Assembly (NCBI RefSeq): GCF_030658505.1
Contig: NZ_JAUTXR010000195.1
Coordinates: 124,001 to 188,000, forward strand
Direction: 5' to 3'
DNA length: 64,000 nt
From: Stenotrophomonas raiganjensis (SeqCode)
Lineage (GTDB): Bacteria; Pseudomonadota; Gammaproteobacteria; Xanthomonadales; Xanthomonadaceae
How positions within the stretch are numbered: position 1 is the first letter of the stretch; each line of letters begins with the position of its first letter. This document shows, in pieces, positions 45,522 to 53,714 of this stretch. The notes beneath the pieces were generated by a model that was not told where the DNA came from, ran no database searches, and saw nothing but the letters and a program-made list of their open reading frames with translations. A program made the translations under genes and the position numbers.

Positions 45522-46765
45522 CACGGGTGCTCGTTGGTCAGCAGGACGTCGCCAGTGTTGCGGGTCCATCCCCTGAGGACGGGAAGAAACAGCCACTCAA
45601 GCAGGTTCACCTCCTGCAGGCGCACCGATCCTTGTAGATCCATGCCGTCCTTCAACCATTCCGGACGGATACGCACGCTTGTCGGCGACATGTCCAGCGC
45701 CACGTCGGCGAGAAACGCTGGGGAGTCCTTCTGATCAGGAAGGCCTGGAATCGAGAGCGTGCCCGAGGTCAGGCGCAGGACTCTTCCTGGCACCAGTCCA
45801 TGGCGCTCATACGGGAATGCATCGATGCGCACGTGGACGGTGTCCCCGACCTGGACGAGCCCGGCCGTTCGCTGAGGAAGACTCAGCCGCGCCATTGGTT
45901 GGCGCCGGTCGACATCGGTCCGGATCAGTGCCAGCGGAGCCCCGGGAACCAGGTTGTCTCCGACGGCCGACGACACCATGTCGACAGTGCCGGCGACCGG
46001 TGCAAATACCGTGTAGCCGCGCTCGCGGTCCTGGGCATAGATGCGCTCCTTAAGGTCGTTGCTGCGAAGCAACAGGCTGTTGAGGCGCGTGCTCAGTTCT
46101 TCTTCGGCACGTTTGCGTTCGTGCAGCAGTTGGGTGCGGCGCTGACGAGCGGCAAGTATGGAGGCCTGCATGTTGGCGTGCTCGGCGCGTAGCTGCTGCT
46201 GCCGGGCCTGGGCGTCTTCGAGTTCGAGCTGGGTGACAAAGCGTTGCTCCGCCAATGCCTGGTAGCGCTGCCGCGCACTGTCGGCCAAGCGCTGTCGGGC
46301 CCTAGTGGCTTCCAGTGCGGCACTCAACGCGCGCAGCTCTTCGTCCACCTGCTGGGTCTGTTCGTCGATGCTACGCAGGCGGAGCTTGTGAAGGGCTTGC
46401 GCCTGCGTGGTTTCGTGCTGCACGCTGGAATGCACCTCCTGCAGGCTCTGCAGGCCGAGTGTGCCGGTGCTGAGACCGTGTTCGGATACAGCGTCAAGTT
46501 CTGGAATGGTGACGCTGGCCAGGGGCTGGCCTGCTTCGACTTTCTCCCCAGGTGCAACCCGCAGCGCTTGCAATACGCCGGCACGTTCGACATTTACCCG
46601 GGTGATGTTGCCCAGTGCGATATACCCACGCACTTCTTCGGTGCGCGCATAGCGCCCCTTCAACAGCACCACAAGCACGAGTGCGGCGACCACCGCCAAG
46701 GCCCACGACAGTGCGATGCAGGATATTCCGGTGCGTGGAAGAACCTGGCCCAGTTTCTCGATCAT
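45521..46765 (-). CDS. HlyD-family membrane fusion protein
   Basis: A 414-residue periplasmic adaptor: one N-terminal helix (ALSWALAVVAALVLVVLL), a lipoyl half-domain (GVLQALRVAPGEKVEAGQPLASV), a long coiled coil about 105-245 rich in Gln/Arg/Glu (LEATRARQRLADSARQRYQALAE), and the second lipoyl/barrel part (YTVFAPVAGTVDMVSSAVGDNLVPGAPLALI, VQVGDTVHVRIDAFP). It is the CvaA/MchE type that works with C39 exporters. ATG 46765 is preferred to the TTG one codon earlier. It lies 65 bases after the peptide gene. Confidence 0.93.
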   Translation of the reverse strand: MIEKLGQVLPRTGISCIALSWALAVVAALVLVVLLKGRYARTEEVRGYIALGNITRVNVERAGVLQALRVAPGEKVEAGQPLASVTIPELDAVSEHGLSTGTLGLQSLQEVHSSVQHETTQAQALHKLRLRSIDEQTQQVDEELRALSAALEATRARQRLADSARQRYQALAEQRFVTQLELEDAQARQQQLRAEHANMQASILAARQRRTQLLHERKRAEEELSTRLNSLLLRSNDLKERIYAQDRERGYTVFAPVAGTVDMVSSAVGDNLVPGAPLALIRTDVDRRQPMARLSLPQRTAGLVQVGDTVHVRIDAFPYERHGLVPGRVLRLTSGTLSIPGLPDQKDSPAFLADVALDMSPTSVRIRPEWLKDGMDLQGSVRLQEVNLLEWLFLPVLRGWTRNTGDVLLTNEHP

Positions 46766-46830
46766 CAACAGCTACCCACAGCAGAGCGAGGCGGAGGGCC
46801 GCCTCGCGGGTTCACGCATCGCTCAGTGGC

Positions 46831-46968
46831 TCAGCACCACTTCCACGGGCGCCATTCCCACTTGATCAGCGCGATCGCACCGTAGATCGATAGGCCGGCG
46901 CCGATAATGACAAGACCGGCACCACCGCCTCGAATGGACTGAGCCTGGCTCTCAGACAGGGTCTGCAT
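46831..46968 (-). CDS. Double-glycine leader peptide, candidate bacteriocin or signal precursor (45 aa)
   Basis: A 45-codon gene with an excellent ribosome site (AGGAGA seven bases before ATG 46968). Leader MQTLSESQAQSIRGG fits the C39 substrate pattern (Leu4, Ser/Gln-rich helix, Ile-x-Gly-Gly at -4 to -1). The predicted 30-residue core starts GAGLVIIGAG, continues as a hydrophobic Gly-rich helix (GxxxG-like spacing), and ends in IKWEWRPWKWC: four Trp, three basic residues and a terminal Cys. Such a core should insert in membranes. It is first in an operon with HlyD, C39-ABC and an acyltransferase. The frame is open upstream to 47064 but lacks a ribosome site. Confidence 0.85.
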   Translation of the reverse strand: MQTLSESQAQSIRGGGAGLVIIGAGLSIYGAIALIKWEWRPWKWC

Positions 46969-47098
46969 CGTTTCTCTCCTAGCGTTGAAGCGTCGTCGAA
47001 GCTGACGACGCCCGAATGATGTAGGCGGTGTGAAGGCGTTGATATCGGACACGTTCGAGAGCAAGCGCGGGCTCGCCCCACGTCATGGAATGAAATGG

Positions 47099-47119
47099 GC
47101 CGAGCATGGGCTCGGCTAC
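47099..47119 (-). repeat. SMAG palindrome
   Basis: On the minus strand GTAGCCGAGCCCATGCTCGGC. It lies 50 bases beyond the TonB receptor stop and upstream of the peptide gene, so it separates the two transcripts that share a direction. Confidence 0.8.
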
Positions 47120-47168
47120 AGGATGCCCAAGCCAAACGTGGAGGCTGTTTGCAGAAACGCCGGTGGGC

Positions 47169-49364
47169 TCAGAAATCCATCGTCGCCGACACCAGCACCG
47201 TCCTCGGTGCACCCAGCGCCAGGCTCGACAGCAACGGCATGCCCCAATACGACTTGTTGGTCACGTTGTTGACGCTGGCCCGCAACGCAAGTGGTCGCCC
47301 GGCCAGCGTCGTACTGTAGCGCGCGCCGACATCGAACAACGTACGCCCCGGCACCGACAGGCGATTGTCGGCACTGATGAACTGCTTCGACATCGCCGTG
47401 GCATTGCCGGTCAAGGTCAGGCCCTGCAAGGTCGGCACATCCCATTCCACCCCCAGCTTGGCCTGCCGCTGCGCAACCGCCGTGGCGATGCGGCCTTCAT
47501 TCACGCCGCCGGCCGTGCGGGTCTGCTTCGGCTGCACGTAGGCCACGCCACCCAGCAGACGCACGCCATCCAGCGGCGCACCGAAGAAGCCCCATTCCAC
47601 GCCGCGGTTACGTTGTTCGCCACCAAACGAGAAGATATTCGTGACCGGGTCGGTATAGCTGCTCGGTCGCTTGATCTCGTACACGCTGAAGGTGTGCGCG
47701 AAGCTGCCCAGGTCCAGCTTCAGGCCCAGCTCCTTCTGCTTGGTGCGGAACGGTGCGAACACATCGCCGGCATTGGCGGCGGTCATCGGCGCGGTGGCGC
47801 CCTGGCTGAGGCCTTCGATGTAGTTGGTGTAGAGGGAGACCGTGTCGGTGGCTTTCACCAGCAGGGCCGCTGCCGGCGTGGTGGCGCTCTCGTCATAGCG
47901 AGAGGTGCGTGCACCCGTGGACACGTTGAAGGTCTCGCTGACCACTTGCTGGCGGCGCACGCCCAGCGTCAGCTGCACGCGGTCATCGGCGAAGGAAAGG
48001 GTGTCGGCGAAACCGAGACTATCCAGCTTCAGCTCGGTATGCGAGATGTGCGGTGCCACGAACGGCGCGGCCGGGCCCCACACCGGGTCGTACAGGTTGG
48101 TGGTCCAGTCCCAGCCCGGCACACTGCGGCGGCCGTAGTCGTTCTGGGTGTGCTGGTAGTGGGTTACGTTGGCGGCCCATTGGTGGCCGACGCTGCCGGT
48201 GTGGAACGAACCGCGCAGGCCGGCATCTCCGGACTGTTTCTTGATGTCGAAGGCGAGCTGGCCGATTACCGTGGTGAAGTCGCCGGCCGGATTGAGGATC
48301 TGCGCGCTGATCGAACCGTTGTAGCGGTAGTCGGTCTTGCTGGTGCCGTAGGCGAGGTAGGCCATCAGGCTATCGTTGATATCCAGTTCGCCGCGTAGCA
48401 TCGCGCCCTTGTCCTGGCTGTCCACGTAGGCCCAGTCCGGGTTGATCAGCGTATCGCCTCGTGGCGGACGTGGAATGGCCACGCCCGGTGCCAGGCCGAC
48501 GCCACGTGCCGGGCCGTCAACACGGTCATCGGCGCTGTACAGATCCGCCGACAGCCGCGCACGTTCGCCGTGCCAGTCCAGTGCCAGTGCGCCGAGCTGC
48601 ACCTTCTTGCTCTGCTTGCCGACCGCGCCATCGCCATCACGGTAGGCACTGTTGAAGCGGATGCCGAACTGCTTGTCGGCGCCCAGGCGGCGACCCATAT
48701 CCACATGGGTGCCGAACTGCGCATCGGAGGCGAAGTTGGCGCTGACCCGCAGCAATGGCTGCTCGCCCGCGCGCTTGGGCACCAGGTTGACGCTGCCGCC
48801 GACCGAACCACCCGGCGGCATGCCGTTGAGCAGCGCAGACGGGCCCTTCAGCACCTCGATGCGTTCGAGCATTTCCGGCGAGGTGCGGTAGTACGGCGCC
48901 ATGCCGCTGAGGCCATTGAAGGTGGTGTCGCTGGTGTTGGAGGCGAAGCCACGGATCGCGTAGTTCTCGCTCCAGGAACCGGTGACGCCGTTGCTGAACA
49001 CCGTAGGGTCGGTGGCGGCGATGACGTCGGTCAGGTCCTTGGCCTGGCGATCGCGGATGAACGCCTCGGTGTAGCTCACCGTGCTGAACGGCGTGTCCAT
49101 GAAGTCCTTGTCGCCGAGCAGGCCGACGCGGCCGCCGGCGGCCACTTGCCCGCCCGCATAGTCTGCAGTGACCCGGCGCTGTTCCTGCACCTGCACCGAG
49201 GGCAGGGTGGATGGTGCGGTGTCGGCCAGCGCGGTAAACGAGGCCAGCAGCCCCAACGCCAAGGCGGACGCCCGGTAGCGCAGGGGCATGCCCGGCGGAT
49301 GCATCAGGCCGGAGGATGCGGCGGCAGCACGATGCTGTGCAGAAATGAAGTTGTAAACGGTCAT
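47169..49364 (-). CDS. TonB-dependent siderophore receptor 1
   Basis: A 731-residue outer-membrane receptor. AGGA precedes ATG 49364; an internal start at MPLRYRASALALGLL gives a shorter signal. Plug domain: VGLLGDKDFMDTPFSTVSYTEAFIRDRQAKDLTDVI, NYAIRGFASNTSDTTFNG, RIEVLKGPSALLNGMPPGGSVGGSVNLVPKRA. The barrel ends VLVSATMDF with the terminal Phe. It matches the ferrichrome/FoxA-like class of siderophore receptors. It is a paralogue of receptor 2 and is divergent from a TetR gene, not preceded by a visible Fur box. Confidence 0.93.
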   Translation of the reverse strand: MTVYNFISAQHRAAAASSGLMHPPGMPLRYRASALALGLLASFTALADTAPSTLPSVQVQEQRRVTADYAGGQVAAGGRVGLLGDKDFMDTPFSTVSYTEAFIRDRQAKDLTDVIAATDPTVFSNGVTGSWSENYAIRGFASNTSDTTFNGLSGMAPYYRTSPEMLERIEVLKGPSALLNGMPPGGSVGGSVNLVPKRAGEQPLLRVSANFASDAQFGTHVDMGRRLGADKQFGIRFNSAYRDGDGAVGKQSKKVQLGALALDWHGERARLSADLYSADDRVDGPARGVGLAPGVAIPRPPRGDTLINPDWAYVDSQDKGAMLRGELDINDSLMAYLAYGTSKTDYRYNGSISAQILNPAGDFTTVIGQLAFDIKKQSGDAGLRGSFHTGSVGHQWAANVTHYQHTQNDYGRRSVPGWDWTTNLYDPVWGPAAPFVAPHISHTELKLDSLGFADTLSFADDRVQLTLGVRRQQVVSETFNVSTGARTSRYDESATTPAAALLVKATDTVSLYTNYIEGLSQGATAPMTAANAGDVFAPFRTKQKELGLKLDLGSFAHTFSVYEIKRPSSYTDPVTNIFSFGGEQRNRGVEWGFFGAPLDGVRLLGGVAYVQPKQTRTAGGVNEGRIATAVAQRQAKLGVEWDVPTLQGLTLTGNATAMSKQFISADNRLSVPGRTLFDVGARYSTTLAGRPLALRASVNNVTNKSYWGMPLLSSLALGAPRTVLVSATMDF

Positions 49365-49474
49365 GCCAGAGTCCTGTGAATCGCAGGCGCGAGCGCGCCT
49401 GACGCGCTGCCGACGGCAAGCACGGGGAGAGGGCGCAGCGCAGGGTTGTTGGCTGGGTGGGGACCTGGCGGGAA

Positions 49475-49495
49475 GTGAGCCATGGGCTCGACTAC
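49475..49495 (-). repeat. SMAG palindrome
   Basis: On the minus strand it reads GTAGTCGAGCCCATGGCTCAC. It lies in the receptor/TetR divergent region, about 110 bases upstream of the receptor start and 25 bases from the AT-rich operator. Confidence 0.65.
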
Positions 49496-49519
49496 GGGCA
49501 GCGTGGTGGACGCATTCCG

Positions 49520-49551
49520 AATTAGTTGAGTAAATTAAACTAAATCAATCG
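49520..49551. promoter_or_regulatory. AT-rich inverted-repeat operator between receptor 1 and TetR 1
   Basis: GAATTAGTT, ten-base centre, then AACTAAATCAATCG; half-sites TTAGTT (49522-49527) and AACTAA (49538-49543). The same flanked pattern occurs at 56953-56985 before the paralogous TetR. Very AT-rich against a GC-rich background, so it is probably operator and promoter in one. Confidence 0.7.
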
Positions 49552-49593
49552 AAGCGGACAAGAGGGTCCCTTTGCTGGCACCCTCAGCAGGGT

Positions 49594-50193
49594 ATGAACA
49601 CGCACCGTAAGAGCCCCCACCCCGATCCAACGGCACCGACCCGTGGCCGTCCGCCCACCATCACCCCGGAGCGCCTGGCCGACATCGGCATCCGCCTGGG
49701 CCTGCCCAACTTGACCATGGCCAACGTGGCCGCCGAACTGGCGGTGACCCAGGCGGCGCTGTACAAGCGCGTGGCCAACCTGGAGGCGTTGAAGCGCCTG
49801 GTGGCGGAGGCGGTGTTCCAGCGCTGGCAGATTCCGCGCGCGTCGATTGACGCACCGGGTGGGCTGGAGGCCTACCTGATGGGGTTCGTGGAGTCACTGT
49901 GCGAGGTGGTGAAGGCGCATCCCGGGCTGCCGCCGTACCTGCTGCGGCGCACGGTGGCGACCGCGCCGATGCTGGAGAAGATCGCCTCGCACCAGGCGCA
50001 CGTGGCCGAGGTGTTCGGCCTGCCGGTGGACAAGGCGCGCTGGCTGCTGGCCACGATCGCGTTCTACTGCATCGCCGGCGCCGACACCATCTACGCGATT
50101 GCGGATGACGAGGAGGGGCAGGTGATCACCGAGTTCAAGCAGGGCATGCGGGCGCTGGTGATCGGTTCGCTGGAGGTATCGCGGCTTCGGTAG
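49594..50193 (+). CDS. TetR-family regulator of receptor 1
   Basis: A 199-residue repressor-type protein. HTH: RGRPPTITPERLADIGIRLGLPNLTMANVAAELAVTQAALYKRVANLEALKRLVAEAVFQRW, in which the TetR recognition helix is AALYKRVAN. The C-terminal ligand domain is helical (APMLEKIASHQAHVAEVFGLP). It is divergent from receptor 1 across the operator and is homologous to the TetR at 57095-57709. Its stop TAG is the TAG of a SMAG copy. Confidence 0.9.
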   Translation: MNTHRKSPHPDPTAPTRGRPPTITPERLADIGIRLGLPNLTMANVAAELAVTQAALYKRVANLEALKRLVAEAVFQRWQIPRASIDAPGGLEAYLMGFVESLCEVVKAHPGLPPYLLRRTVATAPMLEKIASHQAHVAEVFGLPVDKARWLLATIAFYCIAGADTIYAIADDEEGQVITEFKQGMRALVIGSLEVSRLR

Positions 50194-50261
50194 ATCCACG
50201 CCATGCGTGGATGCCGTTGCACGGTTTGCCACGGCCCCACCTAGGCATGGCGTGGATCTAC
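50190..50261. repeat. SMAG pair facing each other
   Basis: Copy 1 (GTAGATCCACGCCATGCGTGGAT) starts at 50190, with its TAG being the TetR stop codon. Copy 2, inverted (GGCATGGCGTGGATCTAC), ends at 50261, just before the YcaQ gene. The two can pair over about 20 bases into one long hairpin. Confidence 0.85.
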
Positions 50262-50270
50262 AATGCGGCC

Positions 50271-51359
50271 ATGCCTGCCACACCCACCCTTGATGACCTT
50301 CGCCGCTACGCGGTGGCGCGCACCCTGTTCAAGCCGACCACGCTGCTGACGGCGATACGACGGCTGGGCTTCGTGCAGGCCGACCCGATCCGGGCACCGG
50401 CACGCGCACAGGACCTGACCCTGCGGCACCGGGTGAAGGACTACCGCGCCGGTGACCTGGAGCGGCGTTATGCGCGCCTGCCGGTGGAAGAAGATTGCCT
50501 GGTGAACTACGGCTTCCTGCCGCGCGAGCATCTGGCACTGATGCACCCGCGTGTCTCCAAACGCGAGTGGGACGCCGAGACCCATCGCCGTGCGGCCGAC
50601 GTGTTGGCCTTCGTGCGCGAGCGCGGCAGCGTGCACCCACGCGAGGTCGACCAGGCGTTCGCGCATGGGCGGGTGATCAACTACTGGGGCGGCACCAGCA
50701 ATGCCAGTACCCATCTGCTTGACGGCATGCACTACCGCGGCCTGCTGCGCGTGCAACGGCGTGATAGCGGTACGCGCATCTACGCGGTGGCCGATCATGC
50801 CGAGCCGGATGCCAGCGAACAGGCGCAGATCGAACGTGCCGCCGCCCTGATCGATCTGGTGGTGCGCAAGTACGCACCGCTGCCTTCGGCCAGCCTGACC
50901 TATCTGGTGCGCCTGCTGGGCTATGGCGCCCCACATCTGGCCGAGCAGACCCGCAAGGCATTGGCGTTGGCCAAGCAGCACCTGGCCAGCTGCACGCTGG
51001 ACGGCACTACCTGGTACTGGCCGGCGGACGAGAATCCGCGTTCGCGCCGCCATTCACCGGACGAACAGGTGCGCCTGCTCGCGCCGTTCGACCCGGTGGT
51101 GTGGGACCGCCGTCGCTTCGAGCTGCTGTGGGATTGGGTGTACAAGTTCGAGGCCTACACGCCTGCACCGAAGCGCCAGTACGGCTACTACGCACTGCCG
51201 GTACTGTGGCACGACCAGGTGGTGGGCTGGACCAACCTGAGCATGCGCGAAGGTGAGTTGGTGTCGAACGTGGGTTATGCCGGCAAGTCGCTGGCCCGCG
51301 ACAAGATGTTTCGTGGCGCGCTGGACGACGAGCTGCAGCGCATGGCGGCTTTTCTGTAG
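50271..51359 (+). CDS. YcaQ-like winged-helix DNA glycosylase
   Basis: A 362-residue HTH_42/YcaQ-family protein. Members open DNA interstrand crosslinks or remove bulky alkylated bases. The catalytic Q-x-D motif is present near residue 36 (GFVQADPIRAPARAQDLTL), as in the YcaQ (AlkX) branch rather than the Q-x-Q AlkZ branch. Other conserved parts are YARLPVEEDCLVNYGFLPREHL, WGGTSNASTHLLDGMHYRGLLRVQRR and LLAPFDPVVWDRRRFELLWDWVYKFEAY, EGELVSNVGYAGKS. The start ATG 50271 sits directly behind a SMAG copy. Its stop TAG is shared with another. Confidence 0.85.
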   Translation: MPATPTLDDLRRYAVARTLFKPTTLLTAIRRLGFVQADPIRAPARAQDLTLRHRVKDYRAGDLERRYARLPVEEDCLVNYGFLPREHLALMHPRVSKREWDAETHRRAADVLAFVRERGSVHPREVDQAFAHGRVINYWGGTSNASTHLLDGMHYRGLLRVQRRDSGTRIYAVADHAEPDASEQAQIERAAALIDLVVRKYAPLPSASLTYLVRLLGYGAPHLAEQTRKALALAKQHLASCTLDGTTWYWPADENPRSRRHSPDEQVRLLAPFDPVVWDRRRFELLWDWVYKFEAYTPAPKRQYGYYALPVLWHDQVVGWTNLSMREGELVSNVGYAGKSLARDKMFRGALDDELQRMAAFL

Positions 51360-51380
51360 AGCCGAGCCATGCTCGGCTGT
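51356..51380 (+). terminator. SMAG hairpin with T-tract, terminator of the YcaQ gene
   Basis: GTAGAGCCGAGCCATGCTCGGCTG followed by TTTTT. The TAG is the stop codon of the YcaQ gene. Confidence 0.85.
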
Positions 51381-51429
51381 TTTTCGCGCGGGCCAGCAAA
51401 TCGACGCAACGTTCATCGCGCCCGCTAGC

Positions 51430-51484
51430 CGCCAACCTTGGTTGGCGCTGGCTTCCACCGGTGCCCACCAAGGTGGGCAGCTAC
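51430..51484. repeat. Two adjacent palindromes incl. SMAG at the DUF3325 stop
   Basis: GCCAACCTTGGTTGGC (51431-51446) is a 16-base palindrome; next is an inverted SMAG (GTAGCTGCCCACCTTGGTGGGC on the minus strand, 51461-51484). Its TAG is the stop codon of the DUF3325 gene. Confidence 0.8.
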
Positions 51485-51759
51485 CGATTCAGCCGCCCAT
51501 GCGTCACCATTGCCAGCACCACCACACCCGCGGCGACGCTGGTGTGACCGGACAGCGCGGCCAGGCCAGAACCCACGCCCAAGCCGCGCATGGCAAACAC
51601 GGTACTGAACACCAGCAGTGCCCAGCCAATCGCGCGCAGCTGCTGGGTTGCCTGCGCGCTCAACACACGATGCAACACATCGCGCTGGTGGCGCTCCATC
51701 GCCAGCGCCAGGCAACCGAACGCGACCAGTGACAGCATGAACAGAATGACGTGGATCAT
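51481..51759 (-). CDS. DUF3325 small membrane protein
   Basis: A 92-residue inner-membrane protein with three helices (VILFMLSLVAFGCLALAMERHQ, AIGWALLVFSTVFAM, SVAAGVVVLAMVT). DUF3325 genes accompany PepSY and DUF3649 genes downstream of siderophore receptors in Xanthomonadaceae and pseudomonads. The start overlaps the PepSY stop (ATGA). Role unknown, but probably part of siderophore reduction or release at the membrane. Stop codon shared with a SMAG copy. Confidence 0.8.
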   Translation of the reverse strand: MIHVILFMLSLVAFGCLALAMERHQRDVLHRVLSAQATQQLRAIGWALLVFSTVFAMRGLGVGSGLAALSGHTSVAAGVVVLAMVTHGRLNR

Positions 51760-53366
51760 GCGCTGGCCTCCGGTGCCGCAGTGCGTGACGCGGCAGACGG
51801 TCGTGCGCGTTTCACCTTCGGTGCGTGCTTCCAGGTGCGCCACGCCAGCATTGCATGCAGGGCGGCCAATGCCAGCAGGGTCAGGTCGGTACCGGCAAAG
51901 GCCCAATCACCTGCGGCCAAGGTGCGCCACAACGGATGTGCCGTCGTCGTCGCCGTCAGCACCGGCAGCAGCACCAGCAGCAACGCCGCCAGCAGGAACT
52001 GTTCGATCCACGCACGCTTGGGTGTGCGCAGCGTGGCGTGCACGAACATGGCCGCCCAGGCCAGGAAGAACACATGCATCTCCCACGCCGCGCGCCCATC
52101 CATGGCAGTCGGCAGCAGCCGGTTCGCCCACAGATACGCCGCCATCGCCACCGACAGGCCAGCAACCGTAGCGATGTTGAGCCGCTCGACCAGCCGGAAG
52201 CCGAAGTAAGGCCGTTGCGGGTCGGGCAGCTGGGTACGGCGCTTCACCGTCCACAGCACCAGCCCGGTGCCTACCATGGCGGTACCGGCCAGGCTGACGA
52301 TGAAGTACAGCCAGCGCAGGGCGGCATCGGCGAAGCGGCCCAGGTGCAGGCCATACAGCACGCCCTGGGTATCAGCGGCGACGCCCGAGTGTTCCTTGAC
52401 CTGCAGCAGCTGCCCACCGCTGCCGTCGAACAGTAGATAGTTCGGCGTGGTCGAAACACGGCTGGACTGCGCACGCACCACCGCCACGCGTGCGTTCTCG
52501 TCGCCGGGATTCTGCACCTGCACGCTGCCCACAGCGCCGGCTCCCCAACGCTGCTCGGCCTGCCGCACCAGCGCGCCGATGTCAGCAAGTGGAGCGGCGT
52601 GCCCCGCGGGCTTCTGCGGTGGCAGGAACAGGCGCATCTCGCTGACCACCTCGGCCTGCTGGCGCTTGTCCGGCAGTTTGGCCAGGCCCCACGGCATGTA
52701 CAGCACCGCCAGCATCACCAGGCCGCTCCAGGTGATCATGAAATGAAACGGCAGGCCGAGCACCGATACCGCCGCGTGACCATCCAGCCACGAGCGCTGG
52801 CCCTTGCCCCAGCGGAAGGTGAAGAAGTCGGCGAAGATCTTCTTGTGGGTGATCACGCCGCTGACGATGGCCACCAGCATGAACATCGCGCATAGGCCGA
52901 CGATCCAGCGGCCCCACAGGGCCGGCATGTAGTGCAGGTTGAAGTGGAACGCATAGAAGAAGTCGCCGCCGCCGGTGTCGCGTGCCTGCAGCGGCGCACC
53001 GGTGCTGGCGTCGAACAGGCCCGAGTCGAAACCATGCCGGCCTCGTCCACCCGGGCTGGCCCACATCGCCGACACCCAGGGCATGCGCGTACTTGGCAGG
53101 CTCAGGTTGATCTGGCTGGCTGCCGGTGTCTCGGCAATGATGCTGGAGACCGTGCGCTGCGCGACCATCGCCGCATCCGGCAACGTGGAGGGCGTGGCGA
53201 TTTCCGGGCGGGTGTAGCGCGAGAGCTCGTCGCGGAAGTAGCTGGCGGTGCCGGTGAGGAACATCGCGTACAGGATCCAGCCTGCGAGCAGGCCGACCCA
53301 GATATGCAGGTCGGACATGGTCTGGCGGATGCCGCGTGGCTTGGGGGTGCGATCGACCTTGCTCAT
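51756..53366 (-). CDS. PepSY-associated membrane protein, siderophore reductase-like
   Basis: A 536-residue inner-membrane protein. Helix 1 (MSDLHIWVGLLAGWILYAMFLTGTASYFRDEL) and later helices contain the conserved His of the PepSY_TM family (HIWVGL, FHFNLHYMP), thought to bind haem or assist reduction of ferric siderophores. The PepSY periplasmic part lies between (residues 60-180 and 300-380). It overlaps DUF3649 upstream and DUF3325 downstream by four bases each. Homologues include FoxB/FpvG-type proteins. Confidence 0.88.
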   Translation of the reverse strand: MSKVDRTPKPRGIRQTMSDLHIWVGLLAGWILYAMFLTGTASYFRDELSRYTRPEIATPSTLPDAAMVAQRTVSSIIAETPAASQINLSLPSTRMPWVSAMWASPGGRGRHGFDSGLFDASTGAPLQARDTGGGDFFYAFHFNLHYMPALWGRWIVGLCAMFMLVAIVSGVITHKKIFADFFTFRWGKGQRSWLDGHAAVSVLGLPFHFMITWSGLVMLAVLYMPWGLAKLPDKRQQAEVVSEMRLFLPPQKPAGHAAPLADIGALVRQAEQRWGAGAVGSVQVQNPGDENARVAVVRAQSSRVSTTPNYLLFDGSGGQLLQVKEHSGVAADTQGVLYGLHLGRFADAALRWLYFIVSLAGTAMVGTGLVLWTVKRRTQLPDPQRPYFGFRLVERLNIATVAGLSVAMAAYLWANRLLPTAMDGRAAWEMHVFFLAWAAMFVHATLRTPKRAWIEQFLLAALLLVLLPVLTATTTAHPLWRTLAAGDWAFAGTDLTLLALAALHAMLAWRTWKHAPKVKRARPSAASRTAAPEASA

Positions 53367-53662
53367 GCAGCGCCTCCGTTGCCGACCGTCTGTGCGATCA
53401 ACCACAAGGGCAACGCGACGAGGAGCAGGCCCAGCCACGCGCGCCATGCCGAGCGCACCGCGAACACCCAGACCACGGCGCCGGCGTACAGCAGGAAGCT
53501 GGCCAGCATGCCGGTGAACACGGCTTGGCGGCCATCGATGGGCAGCGCCAGTGCGGCGATGCTGCACAGTGCGGCCAGCACGTAGCCGCCGAACAACGCG
53601 GCAATGATGCGTGAGACCAGGGGCAGCCACGCCAGCACGGAAGCGGTACGGGAAACGGTCAA
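53363..53662 (-). CDS. DUF3649 small membrane protein
   Basis: A 99-residue protein. The best start is a TTG at 53662, because GGAG lies seven bases upstream (the GTG at 53683 has none). Three helices: IIAALFGGYVLAALCSIAALALP, VFTGMLASFLLYAGAVVWVFAV and AWLGLLLVALPLWLI. DUF3649 occurs in the same iron operons as PepSY. The stop overlaps the PepSY start (ATGA). It follows receptor 2 by 52 bases. Confidence 0.85.
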   Translation of the reverse strand: MTVSRTASVLAWLPLVSRIIAALFGGYVLAALCSIAALALPIDGRQAVFTGMLASFLLYAGAVVWVFAVRSAWRAWLGLLLVALPLWLIAQTVGNGGAA

Positions 53663-53714
53663 GGCACTTCTCCAGGGCACCACGCGCCACGGCGTGGTGC
53701 CCTTGAAACGAGGA

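Noticed and set aside
46969..47064. 32-residue upstream extension of the double-glycine peptide
   Set aside because: ATG 46968 has a near-ideal ribosome site and gives a leader of the usual length; the extension is Arg-rich and unlike C39 leaders.
49365..49593. Fur box at receptor 1
   Set aside because: No GATAAT-type triple repeat could be found; the AT-rich inverted repeat is better linked to the TetR pair.
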